Shown: positions 15,861-24,133, numbered from the stretch's first letter. The stretch: 40,353 nucleotides of DNA from Lachnospiraceae bacterium (GCA_017472605.1 JAFUPV010000018.1:1-40353); one strand, 5' to 3'. Program-made: numbers and translations. Notes: generated by a model from the letters alone, not told the origin.

Positions 15861-17246
15861 ATGGACAATCAGAAATCCACCCAGCAGGAACAGCGCCGGA
15901 TGATGATGCTCAATGATCCGATTGCAAAGGTCATTCCAAAAATGGCAATCCCTACCATCGTCGCTTTCCTGATCAATTCCATTTACTCCCTTGCAGACAC
16001 GTTTTTCGTAAGTTCGCTCGGCACCAACGCAACCGCTGCCGTCAGCGTCAACGCTTCTCTGGACCAGCTGATCATGATGTGCGGATCGATGCTGGCAATG
16101 GGCGCCAACAGCTACATCGCACGCCTTTTGGGCAAAGGTGACGACAAAAAAGCCAGTCAGGTTCTTTCCACTGCCTTTTTCCTGGCAGGCGGACTGGGCA
16201 CAATTCTCATGATCGTCGGCCTTACCTTCATGACACCGATGGTTCGTCTTCTTGGCGCAACACCGACCTGTGAGCAATACTCCATCGACTATGCCACCTA
16301 TGTGCTTCTTGCCGCGCCGTTCATGGCAACCAGCTTTGTCATGAATCAGTGCCTCCGTTCCGAAGGAAGCGCAACCCGCTCCATGATCGGAATGGGATTC
16401 GGCGGCATTTTAAACTGCATTCTTGACCCAATCTTCATTTTCGGCCTGGACATGGGTGTTGCCGGAGCTTCTCTTGCCACCGCAATCTCCAAGTGGGTCA
16501 GCTTCGCGATCCTGATTTATCCGTATATCCGCCGCAAGAGTCTTCTTCACCTTTCAATCCGGAATTTCCACTGCTCCAAAGACATTATTAAGGAGATTGT
16601 TACCGTCGGTTCCTCTTCCATGTTCCGTTCCGGTCTGGCTGTCGTTGCCGGTATCATGCTCAACGACATCGCCGGAAACATTTCCGATTCTGTCCTTGCA
16701 GGCATCGGTGTTTCCACCAAGATCATGATGTTCCCGTTCAGCATCATCCTCGGATTCGGAAGCGGATTCCAGCCGGTTGCCGGGTTCAACTGGGGCGCTA
16801 AACGTTATGACCGTGTCAGTCAGAGCTATCGTTTCTCATCTATGCTGGCGCTGGTCGGATCCGCGGTCATGGCAGCTATCCTTGCACTGTTCTCCGATCC
16901 GATCATCATTCTGTTTGCCGGATCCGATCCGGAAATGCGGGAAATCGGCTCTCTCTGCATCCGCCTGCAATGCCTTGCGCTGCCGATCCACGCCTGGGTT
17001 GCTATTGTAAACATGCTCTGTGCCGGCCTTGGCAATGCTGCCGGCGCATTTCTTCTGGCAACGGCAAGACAGGGCAGCTGCTTTATTCCGATTCTGTATC
17101 CTCTGGCACACTTCTTCGGCGCCAACGGCGTTTCCTCCGTTCAGGCGGCAGCGGATGTGCTGACCCTGCTCCTGGCTGTTCCGATCATGATTTACATGAC
17201 GAAAAAAATCAGGCATGCGGCAAGTCAGTCGGCGGAAGCCACGTAA
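15861..17246 (+). CDS. MATE family efflux transporter
   Basis: A 461-aa polytopic protein of the length and pattern of MATE exporters (about 12 membrane segments). The N-terminus carries the family signature around PIAKVIPKMAIPTIVAFLINSIYSLADTFFV (residues of about 17-47), and later blocks include GFGGILNCILDPIFIFGLDMGVAGAS and GFGSGFQPVAGFNWGAKRYDRV. MATE proteins export cationic or hydrophobic drugs and metabolites using an Na+ or H+ gradient; the substrate cannot be told from sequence. AGGAG lies upstream of the ATG, with a strong promoter at 15782-15810 and a terminator at 17285-17328, so it is a single-gene unit. It is divergent from the flavoprotein gene. Confidence 0.93.
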   Translation: MDNQKSTQQEQRRMMMLNDPIAKVIPKMAIPTIVAFLINSIYSLADTFFVSSLGTNATAAVSVNASLDQLIMMCGSMLAMGANSYIARLLGKGDDKKASQVLSTAFFLAGGLGTILMIVGLTFMTPMVRLLGATPTCEQYSIDYATYVLLAAPFMATSFVMNQCLRSEGSATRSMIGMGFGGILNCILDPIFIFGLDMGVAGASLATAISKWVSFAILIYPYIRRKSLLHLSIRNFHCSKDIIKEIVTVGSSSMFRSGLAVVAGIMLNDIAGNISDSVLAGIGVSTKIMMFPFSIILGFGSGFQPVAGFNWGAKRYDRVSQSYRFSSMLALVGSAVMAAILALFSDPIIILFAGSDPEMREIGSLCIRLQCLALPIHAWVAIVNMLCAGLGNAAGAFLLATARQGSCFIPILYPLAHFFGANGVSSVQAAADVLTLLLAVPIMIYMTKKIRHAASQSAEAT

Positions 17247-17282
17247 AATGAGAAGAAACACGCTGCTCGCGTAAATGAAAAA
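17244..17282 (+). repeat. 3' end element, copy 1 (after MATE stop codon)
   Basis: Starting exactly at the stop codon, TAAAA, AGAAGAAA, GCTGCTC, CGTAAA and GAAAAAA occur in order and at nearly the same spacing as behind the AAA+ ATPase gene (copy 2, 19510-19547). The two genes are unrelated, so this is a shared 3' non-coding element. Confidence 0.65.
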
Positions 17283-17284
17283 AG

Positions 17285-17328
17285 CGCAGCAGACAACGAT
17301 TCAACCTTCGTTGTCTGCTGCGTTTTTT
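17285..17328. terminator. Intrinsic terminator, bidirectional
   Basis: Perfect 15-bp stem CGCAGCAGACAACGA (17285-17299) with TCGTTGTCTGCTGCG (17308-17322), 8-nt loop, then TTTTTT. An A-run on the left gives the mirror signal for the minus strand. It separates the convergent MATE and acetyltransferase genes. Confidence 0.93.
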
Positions 17329-17340
17329 ATCACTCCCTGT

Positions 17341-17862
17341 TCACAGAAACGAAAATCGGGCAAATGTTTCATAGCCCAGCTTCGCATACCAATGATCTAC
17401 ATGGGTGTAATGAATGTAGACTTTGTCAAAGCCCTCCTTCTTCAGATGAACCGTTGCCAGATCCACCATCCGCAGCCCGATGCCGCGGCAGCGAAACTCC
17501 GGAACGGTTCCTACACAGCCAATGCTTCCCACCCGGCTTCCCGGAACAGCCAGCATACATCCAGAGTCTTCTTCCACCAGACAAAAGGATGCGATCCGAT
17601 TTCCCAGGTATGCGCAGAAAACCGGACTCTCCTCATCAAAATACTGCACCCAGTCTTCGTCAACAAGGGCAACCGCCTTTTTCAGCTCCTGAACATCACC
17701 GTGATAAAAACCGAAGGTTACTGACGCAATCGGTTCTGTTTTTTCCTCATACTTCTCCAATGTCAGACTCATCTCCGCAAATTCGCCGTCCTCACAGAAC
17801 CGGCAGCCCATCTGTACTTCCATTTCCTTCATTCGTTCCTGATTTACCTGCTCCTGTTTCAT
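17341..17862 (-). CDS. GNAT family N-acetyltransferase
   Basis: A 173-aa protein. The acetyl-CoA binding motif A reads VGTVPEFRCRGIGLRMVDLA (the R-x-x-G-x-G core is RCRGIG), followed by the family's C-terminal HYTHVDHWYAKLGYE strand-helix. The start at 17862 is set by GGAGG 4 nt upstream; the longer reading frame adds only a basic stretch without a ribosome binding site. The acceptor substrate is unknown. The gene stands alone and converges on the MATE gene, sharing its terminator. Confidence 0.88.
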   Translation of the reverse strand: MKQEQVNQERMKEMEVQMGCRFCEDGEFAEMSLTLEKYEEKTEPIASVTFGFYHGDVQELKKAVALVDEDWVQYFDEESPVFCAYLGNRIASFCLVEEDSGCMLAVPGSRVGSIGCVGTVPEFRCRGIGLRMVDLATVHLKKEGFDKVYIHYTHVDHWYAKLGYETFARFSFL

Positions 17863-17927
17863 AGGTCCTCCATTTCTTTTTCTCATTCTCTTTTCTCTTT
17901 GCATCCAGCCGTGTGCTGAAAATATTC

Positions 17928-17956
17928 TTTCTTTTTTCGCTGTCCTATGTTACAAT
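17928..17956 (+). promoter_or_regulatory. Candidate extended -10 promoter for the AAA+ ATPase gene
   Basis: TGTTACAAT gives a TACAAT -10 (17951-17956) with a TG extension; the -35 (TTTCTT, 17 nt upstream) is weak. The gene starts 72 nt downstream with AAAAGGAG before the ATG. Confidence 0.45.
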
Positions 17957-18027
17957 GACAGCGGTTTCTATCGTTATCCTACCACACTCATCGAATTGTT
18001 ACAACCACTTGAAAAGGAGTATCTGTC

Positions 18028-19512
18028 ATGCCAGTATTTGATTTCAGCGATGCGCCAAAGGAAAAGGCCCAGGCCATCTGTACCTATACAACGTTCCGTT
18101 CCAACGAGGAAACTGCCGCACCGGAAAAACCAATCCTGATCCTGGACAATCAGAAGCGGAAATGGCAGCACCATTCCTGCGGTATTTTCACCAACCCGAA
18201 AAAACGTTCCTCCTTCGAATTTGATGAACCGGGCGGAACGGTCAGCGCAGACATTCTTCAGATTGACTCCCGCTTTGTCAGCCTGATCCGCTGGCTTGGC
18301 GAAAGTCATATCAATGTGCGTCTGTCTGGCGAGAACCGGGAGGACGGCTATGCCGTGTATAAAATCCGCGAGATTGCTTTCGGCGGCGGAACCAAGCTTT
18401 CTGCCGAGGACGGCTTCCTTCAGTTCATGATTGGCCGTCTCTTCGCCAGCAGTGCACCGGCGGAAGAAGCAGAGGATGAAGACCGTGCAGAAGAAGGCGA
18501 TGACATGAAGCTGACCAGCATCCAGAGCATCACCGACTTTCTGACCTGCGCCGGCAGAACACTCCCGGACAACATCCGTCTCTGGGCACGCAGAAACCTG
18601 GCAGTTGCCCGCTCCCACGAGGTAACACCGGAAGAAAGACGCCATGCCCAGCGCGCCCTTTCCATCATGATGAACATTCAGTGGAAAAGCAACTATTTTG
18701 AATCCATCGACCCAACGGAAGCCCGCCGGATTCTGGATGAGGAACTTTACGGCATGGAGCGGGTCAAGCAGCGCATTATTGAGACCATCATCCAGATTAA
18801 CCGAACCCACACTCTTCCGGCTTACGGCCTTCTTCTGGTCGGTCCTGCAGGAACCGGAAAATCCCAGATCGCCTATGCCGTTGCGCGGATTTTAAAGCTG
18901 CCGTGGACCACGCTTGACATGAGCTCTATCAATGACCCGGAACAGCTGACTGGAAGCTCCCGCATCTACGCCAACGCAAAACCGGGAATTATCATGGAGG
19001 CCTTCTCCATGGCCGGTGAATCCAACCTGGTATTCATCATTAACGAGCTGGACAAGGCCAATTCCGGCAAGGGCAGCGGCAATCCGGCAGACGTTCTTCT
19101 GACTCTGCTGGACAACCTGGGTTTTACCGATAACTACATGGAATGTATGATTCCGACCGTCGGTGTCTATCCGATTGCCACAGCCAACGATAAGAGCCAG
19201 ATCAGTGCGCCGTTAATGTCCCGTTTCGCAGTCATCGACATCCCGGACTATACCGCAGAAGAGAAGAAGATCATTTTCTCCCGCTTTGCACTTCCGAAGG
19301 TGCTCAGGAGAATGGGACTGCGGGAGGACGAGTGTGTCGTTTCCGACGAGGCGCTGGACGCAGTGATCGAAACCTTTGCAAATACCACGGGAATCCGTGA
19401 CCTGGAGCAGGCTGCGGAACACATGGCAGCAAATGCCCTGTACCAGATTGAAGTAAATCACGTTTCCTCCGTTACCTTCGACGGGGAAATGGTTCGGAAT
19501 CTGCTGGCATAA
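18028..19512 (+). CDS. Lon-like AAA+ ATPase without protease domain
   Basis: A 494-aa protein. Residues 1 to about 230 form an uncharacterised N-terminal region with an acidic linker near 148-160. Residues of about 235-494 are a AAA+ module with Walker A GPAGTGKS (272-279), a Lon-like stretch LDEELYGMERVKQRIIETI before it, sensor and arginine-finger region ISAPLMSRFAVIDIPDY, and a C-terminal lid helix bundle. The Walker B reads VFIINELDKA: the usual Asp before the catalytic Glu is Asn339, with Glu340 kept. No peptidase follows, so it is more likely a remodeller than a protease. It is a single gene with its own terminator; no partner gene is next to it. Confidence 0.8.
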   Translation: MPVFDFSDAPKEKAQAICTYTTFRSNEETAAPEKPILILDNQKRKWQHHSCGIFTNPKKRSSFEFDEPGGTVSADILQIDSRFVSLIRWLGESHINVRLSGENREDGYAVYKIREIAFGGGTKLSAEDGFLQFMIGRLFASSAPAEEAEDEDRAEEGDDMKLTSIQSITDFLTCAGRTLPDNIRLWARRNLAVARSHEVTPEERRHAQRALSIMMNIQWKSNYFESIDPTEARRILDEELYGMERVKQRIIETIIQINRTHTLPAYGLLLVGPAGTGKSQIAYAVARILKLPWTTLDMSSINDPEQLTGSSRIYANAKPGIIMEAFSMAGESNLVFIINELDKANSGKGSGNPADVLLTLLDNLGFTDNYMECMIPTVGVYPIATANDKSQISAPLMSRFAVIDIPDYTAEEKKIIFSRFALPKVLRRMGLREDECVVSDEALDAVIETFANTTGIRDLEQAAEHMAANALYQIEVNHVSSVTFDGEMVRNLLA

Positions 19513-19547
19513 AACAAGAAGAAAAATGCTGCTCACGTAAAGAAAAA
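19510..19547 (+). repeat. 3' end element, copy 2 (after AAA+ ATPase stop codon)
   Basis: TAAAA, AGAAGAAA, GCTGCTC, CGTAAA and GAAAAAA follow directly from the stop codon, as behind the MATE gene at 17244-17282. About 34 of 40 aligned positions agree. Confidence 0.65.
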
Positions 19548-19626
19548 ACAGGTTCAGCCAAATGAAGCGAACATTCTCTGATTTCCAGAGAGTTTGAATC
19601 ACTCATCAGGCGTGAACCTGTTTTTT
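19543..19626. terminator. Bidirectional terminator with long loop
   Basis: Perfect 14-bp inverted repeat: AAAAAACAGGTTCA (19543-19556) and TGAACCTGTTTTTT (19613-19626). The loop holds a second small stem CTCTG/CAGAG (19575-19589). It lies between the convergent ATPase (+) and lipoprotein (-) genes. Confidence 0.8.
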
Positions 19627-19656
19627 CTTATGTATTCTCTCGCAGATTGCTCCTGC

Positions 19657-20283
19657 TTAATCCAGAAGATCTTTATCAATGATCTGGAAATTGGCCCGGT
19701 GAATGTAGAGCGCGTTTCCGTCGATCATCAGCTTTGTCATCTTTGGCAGATCCTCCGGAATCTCCCAGTAAACATCCTTGCCGGAAAAAGCCATGATCGG
19801 CTGACCAAGCTGAGACTTTATAACCACAACCCGCTCTTTACCAAATTCGTTTTTGTATTCATTGAGCTTGGCCGACAATGATGTGACATCCAGAATCGAA
19901 CTGGAGCTGGCTTCAATCACCTCTGTGGAAAAATCCACATCCGGCTCCAGTCCTTTTTCAATGAAGATGCAGGTATCGCCGCAGGACTGAATCTCGTCAC
20001 CGTCAATGGTAATTGTAATTACGGAAGACAATTCATAGCCGGTAATCACATTCCCTTCGCTGTCATAGCTGGTGGTTCGAACCGGATTGCCGGAAATATC
20101 AATCTTCTTTCCGCTTGTCTCCAGCACCTGATTGCCAAAGTTATCGTAGGTATAGATTGTGTATTCATTTCCAATCAGACTGCCCTTGATGTCATTCAAA
20201 GTTGACGCCAGCTTAGCGCAGCCGCCAAAAAGCAAAATGGCAGAGAGGGAAAGCGTTAACAAAATTGCTTTTCTTTTGTTCAT
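19657..20283 (-). CDS. Secreted lipoprotein, DUF5052-like
   Basis: A 208-aa protein with a clear lipoprotein signal (KRK, hydrophobic core, lipobox LFGGC; Cys22). The mature part is beta-rich with NEYTIYTYDNFGNQVLETSG and a motif-rich middle. It resembles the uncharacterised DUF5052 family of Bacillota surface lipoproteins, judged by memory rather than by a search. GGAG lies upstream of the ATG, and the gene follows the Cys-rich secreted protein by only 29 nt, so the two probably form one transcript. Function is unknown. It shows that the organism uses lipobox anchoring, unlike its two ABC binding proteins here. Confidence 0.75.
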   Translation of the reverse strand: MNKRKAILLTLSLSAILLFGGCAKLASTLNDIKGSLIGNEYTIYTYDNFGNQVLETSGKKIDISGNPVRTTSYDSEGNVITGYELSSVITITIDGDEIQSCGDTCIFIEKGLEPDVDFSTEVIEASSSSILDVTSLSAKLNEYKNEFGKERVVVIKSQLGQPIMAFSGKDVYWEIPEDLPKMTKLMIDGNALYIHRANFQIIDKDLLD

Positions 20284-20312
20284 TACAGCACTCCATTTCT
20301 GTTAAATATGGT

Positions 20313-20783
20313 TCACCCCTGCATCGCTGCCAGCTCACGGATCAGGCGGATCAGTTCACTGACAAATCCTGCGATGGAACTCACACTTCTTCCCATTCCC
20401 GCAGCATCCAGTCCATTTTCCAGCGCCTCCTCATCTGACAATCCCGAAGATTCCCCATCTGTCTGGTTGTTGTTTTCTGCCGCATCGGCGTCTGCCTCTG
20501 TCAGTACTTCTGCCGCCTGTGTTTCACCGCACATGGTGCATCTTCCGTCTTCAAACGTATGAGGTTCCGGTCCGTAGGTAATTGGACTGTTACCGTTCTC
20601 ATCCTCATGAGCCCAGCACTCACACCAGTGCTCCGTGGAATTGTTGTTCCACCACAGTTCGCACTCGTCCTCAATGTCATCGGTTCCATAACCGCATTCG
20701 CCGCCGGCCATGACCGGCACGCAAAGCATCATTGCTGCCAGCAATCCTGCCGCTCCTTTTTTCATCATTCCTTTTACTCTCAT
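20313..20783 (-). CDS. Small secreted cysteine-rich protein, unknown function
   Basis: A 156-aa protein with a signal peptide (VKGMMKKGAAGLLAAMMLCVPVMAGG). The mature N-terminal half is rich in Cys, His and Trp: ECGYG, ELWW, HWCECWAHED, then HTFEDGRCTMCGE, a His plus CxxC pattern that looks like a metal-binding knuckle. The C-terminal half is acidic (EADADAAENNN) and ends in a short amphipathic helix (SELIRLIRELAAMQG). I do not recognise a family. It precedes the DUF5052-like lipoprotein in a probable two-gene operon. Upstream, TATACT (about 20826-20831 region, minus strand) lies within an inverted GATATG/CATATC pair, a possible promoter-operator. Confidence 0.65.
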   Translation of the reverse strand: MRVKGMMKKGAAGLLAAMMLCVPVMAGGECGYGTDDIEDECELWWNNNSTEHWCECWAHEDENGNSPITYGPEPHTFEDGRCTMCGETQAAEVLTEADADAAENNNQTDGESSGLSDEEALENGLDAAGMGRSVSSIAGFVSELIRLIRELAAMQG

Positions 20784-20947
20784 TCTTCCACCCTTTCCTG
20801 TTCTGGTCTGATATGAGAAAGTATATCATATCTATACCTTTTTGTACATGAAAAACTTACCGTGCGGGACTGCATTTTGCGGCCACGCAGCCATTGACAA
20901 TACGATCAGGGTTTCTGTGAATGCTTTATTTTGAATCACTGCGACCT

Positions 20948-22549
20948 TCATTTCCTGATACTGTCTGCTATCTTCCATGTTCCTGCGCGCCTGCTTCCTG
21001 AACGAAGCAGAATCCCCTTCTGCTGCAGTCTCGGAAGAATCCGCTTTATCGTTCCCAGGGAAATTCCTGAAGTCACTTCCAGTTCTTTCTGTGTAATTGC
21101 CGGATTCTGATGTACCAGACGGAGAATTCTTCTCTCTTTCTCCGTTAAATCACTCGAACTGATGTTCATTTCAGTCGCACTCTTCGCCGAATTAGTCGCA
21201 CCTGCACTCGTTTCAGTCGCACTTTTCGCCGAATCAGTCACATTCTTCACCAAATCAGTCGCAATCACACTCGTTTCAGCCGCACTCCTTCTCCAATCCG
21301 TTTCGTACTTCTTGAAATAAGTCCGCTCATCCATCACATAGTATGTTCTTTCCTGATCCATATAGTCCACGGAATAATTATCATTAAGCGGAACAGTAAT
21401 CCGAAACACATCTCCTTCCGCAAATTCAGGATCCTTTCCGGAATACAGCTTCGTATATCGAAACAGATTCCGCACACCGGAGCCAAGCTGATCTGCATAA
21501 CCAATGTTGCGAAAAAAAGAAGCGATCACCGGATTTTTCGGATTGGATTCCAGATTTTCCGGTGTAATGATTCCTTCCCGCCCTGCCCGGTTCGCATTTT
21601 CCACATACATTCGATTCGTTTCAATCACAAATTTCGCAGTATAGGAACTGGTAAATTCCCGATGGATCAGGGTATTTCCAATCATTTCTCTGACAATCGT
21701 GTTTCTGAGACTCTTCCGGTAGGTGTCTTCCAGATAAAACTTATCCGGCAGATGTTTTCTGCCAAACTCCATCAGACGGTCATAGCTTTCGACAAGATTT
21801 GTCTGAATCCTTTCACGGTCATCATAGCGGTCCACATTCACCTTTCGAAGCAGGGCATCGGCCACATAGGCAGGAACAATATCCCTGATTACATCATCTT
21901 TTCCCAGCAGCATCACCGCCGCCAGATTATATCCCCGCTCTCCGATCGCTCTGTCCACTCCAAACAACCCGGCACTCCGCAGCAATTCCCCGTCTGTCAT
22001 ATTTTTCCACGGATGGCTGCCCATTGAATGGTTTACTGCCATCACACGAAGCCCCGGGAGCAGGTCAAGCCGTAAATCTTCCATTGCGACATAGGGATAG
22101 ATTCGCTTTTCCGTGAAAATATTCTGTTTCCGGATATACATTGCAGCAATCTGACTGGTAGAAGTCACCTTTACATCCGCATCATCGACGCGATCGTAGA
22201 TTACTTTTTTGAAACTGTGCACTTCCGCGCTTGGCGGGATATGAATATGGATCATTACAGAACCTTCATATTTCAGAATCTCCGGTTCCAGATAGACAGT
22301 TGGTGAAAATAAATCCGGATTGCTGATCACACGGATAAAATTCCTGATCATATCAGGAACCGCTTTGGACGGAACGCCAATTACCTCTCCATTATCCTTC
22401 ACACCAAGCAGAATATCCCCACCGAAACGATTCAGAAACGAGCACACGCTCTCATATACATCATGTTCCATTCCATTGCCGCAGCGTTTAAATTCCACAG
22501 CAACGTTTTCTCCGATTTGTAAGATGGCTTTCAACGATTTTTCGTTCAT
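20948..22549 (-). CDS. AlbA/Schlafen-domain ATP-binding transcriptional regulator (COG2865-like)
   Basis: A 533-aa protein. Residues of about 10-125 are an AlbA_2 domain (ENVAVEFKRCGNGMEHDVYE; GGDILLGVKDNGEVIGV). Residues of about 260-400 match the HATPase_c_4 region (REMIGNTLIHREF; FFRNIGYADQLGSGVRNLF). After a repetitive Ser/Ala/Thr linker, residues of about 475-530 form a winged helix (LTEKERRILRLVHQNP, ITQKELEVTSGISLGTIKR). GGAAGGAG precedes the start at 22549, and a good promoter lies upstream. Such proteins are widespread and poorly characterised; a DNA-binding regulatory role is inferred from the domains. It has no evident partner gene. Confidence 0.85.
   Translation of the reverse strand: MNEKSLKAILQIGENVAVEFKRCGNGMEHDVYESVCSFLNRFGGDILLGVKDNGEVIGVPSKAVPDMIRNFIRVISNPDLFSPTVYLEPEILKYEGSVMIHIHIPPSAEVHSFKKVIYDRVDDADVKVTSTSQIAAMYIRKQNIFTEKRIYPYVAMEDLRLDLLPGLRVMAVNHSMGSHPWKNMTDGELLRSAGLFGVDRAIGERGYNLAAVMLLGKDDVIRDIVPAYVADALLRKVNVDRYDDRERIQTNLVESYDRLMEFGRKHLPDKFYLEDTYRKSLRNTIVREMIGNTLIHREFTSSYTAKFVIETNRMYVENANRAGREGIITPENLESNPKNPVIASFFRNIGYADQLGSGVRNLFRYTKLYSGKDPEFAEGDVFRITVPLNDNYSVDYMDQERTYYVMDERTYFKKYETDWRRSAAETSVIATDLVKNVTDSAKSATETSAGATNSAKSATEMNISSSDLTEKERRILRLVHQNPAITQKELEVTSGISLGTIKRILPRLQQKGILLRSGSRRAGTWKIADSIRK
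21170..21286 (-). repeat. In-frame minisatellite (42/63-bp units built on 21 bp) in the AlbA regulator linker
   Basis: On the plus strand TTCAGTCGCACTCTTCGCCG opens a 42-bp unit at 21170. A 63-bp unit starts at 21212 and a partial one at 21275. Units encode SATETSAGATNSAK-like peptides between the ATPase-like region and the winged helix, probably a flexible tether. All unit lengths are multiples of 21 bp. Confidence 0.85.
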
Positions 22550-22622
22550 GTACAGCTCCTTCCATGCCGGACAATACGACATCTTACCTTTCAAACACAC
22601 AGTTTTCTCACTGTTTGTATTA

Positions 22623-22651
22623 ATCATAGCAGAAATCAGGAAGGGTTTCAA
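22623..22651 (-). promoter_or_regulatory. Sigma-A promoter for the AlbA-type regulator
   Basis: On the minus strand TTGAAA, 17 nt, TATGAT with an upstream TGC (extended -10). Just upstream, about 22665-22700, three spaced CTGTCGG/CTGTCAG/CTGTCGA copies occur and could be an operator. Confidence 0.6.
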
Positions 22652-22729
22652 CAAAATTCATCCCACAAATTTCGACAGCAGATTCTGACAGTTTCCGACA
22701 GTTCCTTTGGTCGGAACCGCCTCTTTCCC

Positions 22730-23248
22730 CTATTTCTCCGCCAACAGCTCCCTGCACACCGGATACAGTTCCCCCAGTTCAATCGCAATGGGAAACAGCT
22801 CCTCCCGCTCCCAGTCATCCATGCCGATGGCATAGAGAACTTTATAGAAAAACCGGATAATCTTCTTGTTTTGGACTCCCCGCTGCGCCGCCGGATAGGC
22901 ATAGACTGTCATGTCACGGATTCCGGCCAGAAGCAGTGTCCGAAGCGCACGGGGCTCCTCTTTTGCTTCCCAGAGATGCTTCATGTCATAGTTGTCATTT
23001 CTGCCGCAGGAGGCGGTACATGCATAGCAGTTCGGCACAAGGAGCCGCTTCTGTCCGTCGATCCGGTCAGCCAAAGCGGAAAACACCTTTGCCCCGGCAG
23101 TCATTCCGGCACGGGTCATGAACAGGCCCTCCATCATCACCAGATCGGTTTCTTCTGTTACCAGATCCTCATTTCCTTCTGTGGCGCGGGCAAGACCGAT
23201 CAGAAGTCCGGTCAGCTGATCCTGCAGCGCTGCGATATTCTCCCTCAT
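22730..23248 (-). CDS. Small protein resembling the helical domain of hybrid-cluster protein (Hcp)
   Basis: A 172-aa protein. Residues of about 100-150 (RTLLLAGIRDMTVYAYPAAQ, then FYKVLYAIGMDDW) resemble the three-helix-bundle part of hydroxylamine reductase/Hcp, where the pattern is LLxGLKGxAAYAxHA. A cysteine cluster CYACTASC (C-x2-C-x3-C) sits before it. The large domains that bind the hybrid cluster in full-length Hcp (about 550 aa) are absent. GGGGGAATGGG precedes the ATG. It follows the ferredoxin gene by 18 nt and so lies in an operon divergent from a Crp-type regulator, the context in which many Clostridia carry hcp. The role may be electron transfer or NO/redox sensing, but this is inference. 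Confidence 0.6.
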   Translation of the reverse strand: MRENIAALQDQLTGLLIGLARATEGNEDLVTEETDLVMMEGLFMTRAGMTAGAKVFSALADRIDGQKRLLVPNCYACTASCGRNDNYDMKHLWEAKEEPRALRTLLLAGIRDMTVYAYPAAQRGVQNKKIIRFFYKVLYAIGMDDWEREELFPIAIELGELYPVCRELLAEK

Positions 23249-23266
23249 TTTCCCATTCCCCCAATT

Positions 23267-24037
23267 TTACTCTTTGATTCGGCCATCGGTGGTGATCGTT
23301 ACCACCTGCCACGGCAGAAACTTTCCGCTTGCCATCATGGCACGCTTCGCCGCCTGCTCAATACCGCCGCAGCACGGCACTTCCATGCGTACAATCGTCA
23401 CGCTCTTAATGTCGTTCTGCGCAATGATTTCTGTCAGCTTCTCCGCATAATCGCCGGAATCCAGCTTCGGACAGCCAATCAGCGTGATCCGGTTACGGAT
23501 GAAATCCCTGTGGAAATTTCCATAGGCATATGCGGTACAGTCGGCAGCGATCAGCAGGTTCGCGCCATTAAAATAGGGCGCTCTGGTGGGAACCAGCTTA
23601 ATCTGAACCGGCCACTGGGACAGCTGACTTTCCGCTGTGCCGCTGCCGTGACAGCAGCCCTCCGACGCGTTTTCATCCTTTTTACCTTCCGAATTCGCAT
23701 TGCGTGCAATTGCCTTCGCCTGGGTTCCCGGACATCCGCAGGGCAGCGTGTGCGGCACAGCGGCATCCTCCCCCGATTCCTTTGCGCAGCTTCCATGCTG
23801 CTTTTGTTTTGCCCGCAGAACAGCCGCCTCGTCATAGGCAGGTGCCTCCCGCTCTTCAAAGGTAATGGCTCCGGTTGGACAGGCCGGCAGACAGTCACCC
23901 AGGCCATCGCAGTAATCCTCTCTCATCAGCTTCGCCTTGCCGTCCACCATCGCAATGGCGCCCTCATGGCATGCTTCCGCGCACAGGCCGCAGCCGATGC
24001 ATCTGTCTTCGTCTATTTTTATAATTCTTCGAATCAT
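23267..24037 (-). CDS. 4Fe-4S dicluster ferredoxin-like protein with cysteine-rich linker
   Basis: A 256-aa protein. Two [4Fe-4S] motifs at the N-terminus: CIGCGLCAEACHEGA and CDGLGDCLPACPTGA. Next is a linker with extra cysteines (LPCGCPGT; EGCCHGSG). The C-terminal region of about 150-256 contains ANLLIAADCTAYAYGNFHRD, RITLIGCPKLD and VPCCGGIEQAAKRA, as in ferredoxins found beside Crp-type regulators and hcp in Clostridia. AGGAGG lies 6 nt before the start at 24037. It is the first gene of the operon with the small Hcp-like protein and is divergent from the regulator across a 125-nt region holding a perfect palindrome. Confidence 0.85.
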   Translation of the reverse strand: MIRRIIKIDEDRCIGCGLCAEACHEGAIAMVDGKAKLMREDYCDGLGDCLPACPTGAITFEEREAPAYDEAAVLRAKQKQHGSCAKESGEDAAVPHTLPCGCPGTQAKAIARNANSEGKKDENASEGCCHGSGTAESQLSQWPVQIKLVPTRAPYFNGANLLIAADCTAYAYGNFHRDFIRNRITLIGCPKLDSGDYAEKLTEIIAQNDIKSVTIVRMEVPCCGGIEQAAKRAMMASGKFLPWQVVTITTDGRIKE

Positions 24038-24090
24038 ATGTTGCCTCCTGTTCTTTTGGATAATCGTTATGATACAGGGATAAAAAACCT

Positions 24091-24119
24091 TTGACCCCTG
24101 CATCTTATTATAGTATAGT
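24091..24119 (+). promoter_or_regulatory. Sigma-A promoter for the Crp-type regulator
   Basis: TTGACC (24091-24096), 17-nt spacer, TATAGT (24114-24119). A minus-strand TATAAT (24107-24112) lies within it and could serve the divergent ferredoxin operon, with its -35 reaching into the palindrome. Confidence 0.72.
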
Positions 24120-24133
24120 ACAGGAAGAATGTC

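Noticed and set aside
19657-20783. Toxin-antitoxin pair
   Set aside because: Both products carry export signals and neither resembles a toxin or DNA-binding antitoxin.
22871-24094. Plus-strand 407-aa open frame across the Hcp-like and ferredoxin genes
   Set aside because: It spans two real minus-strand genes and has the composition of a reversed coding strand.
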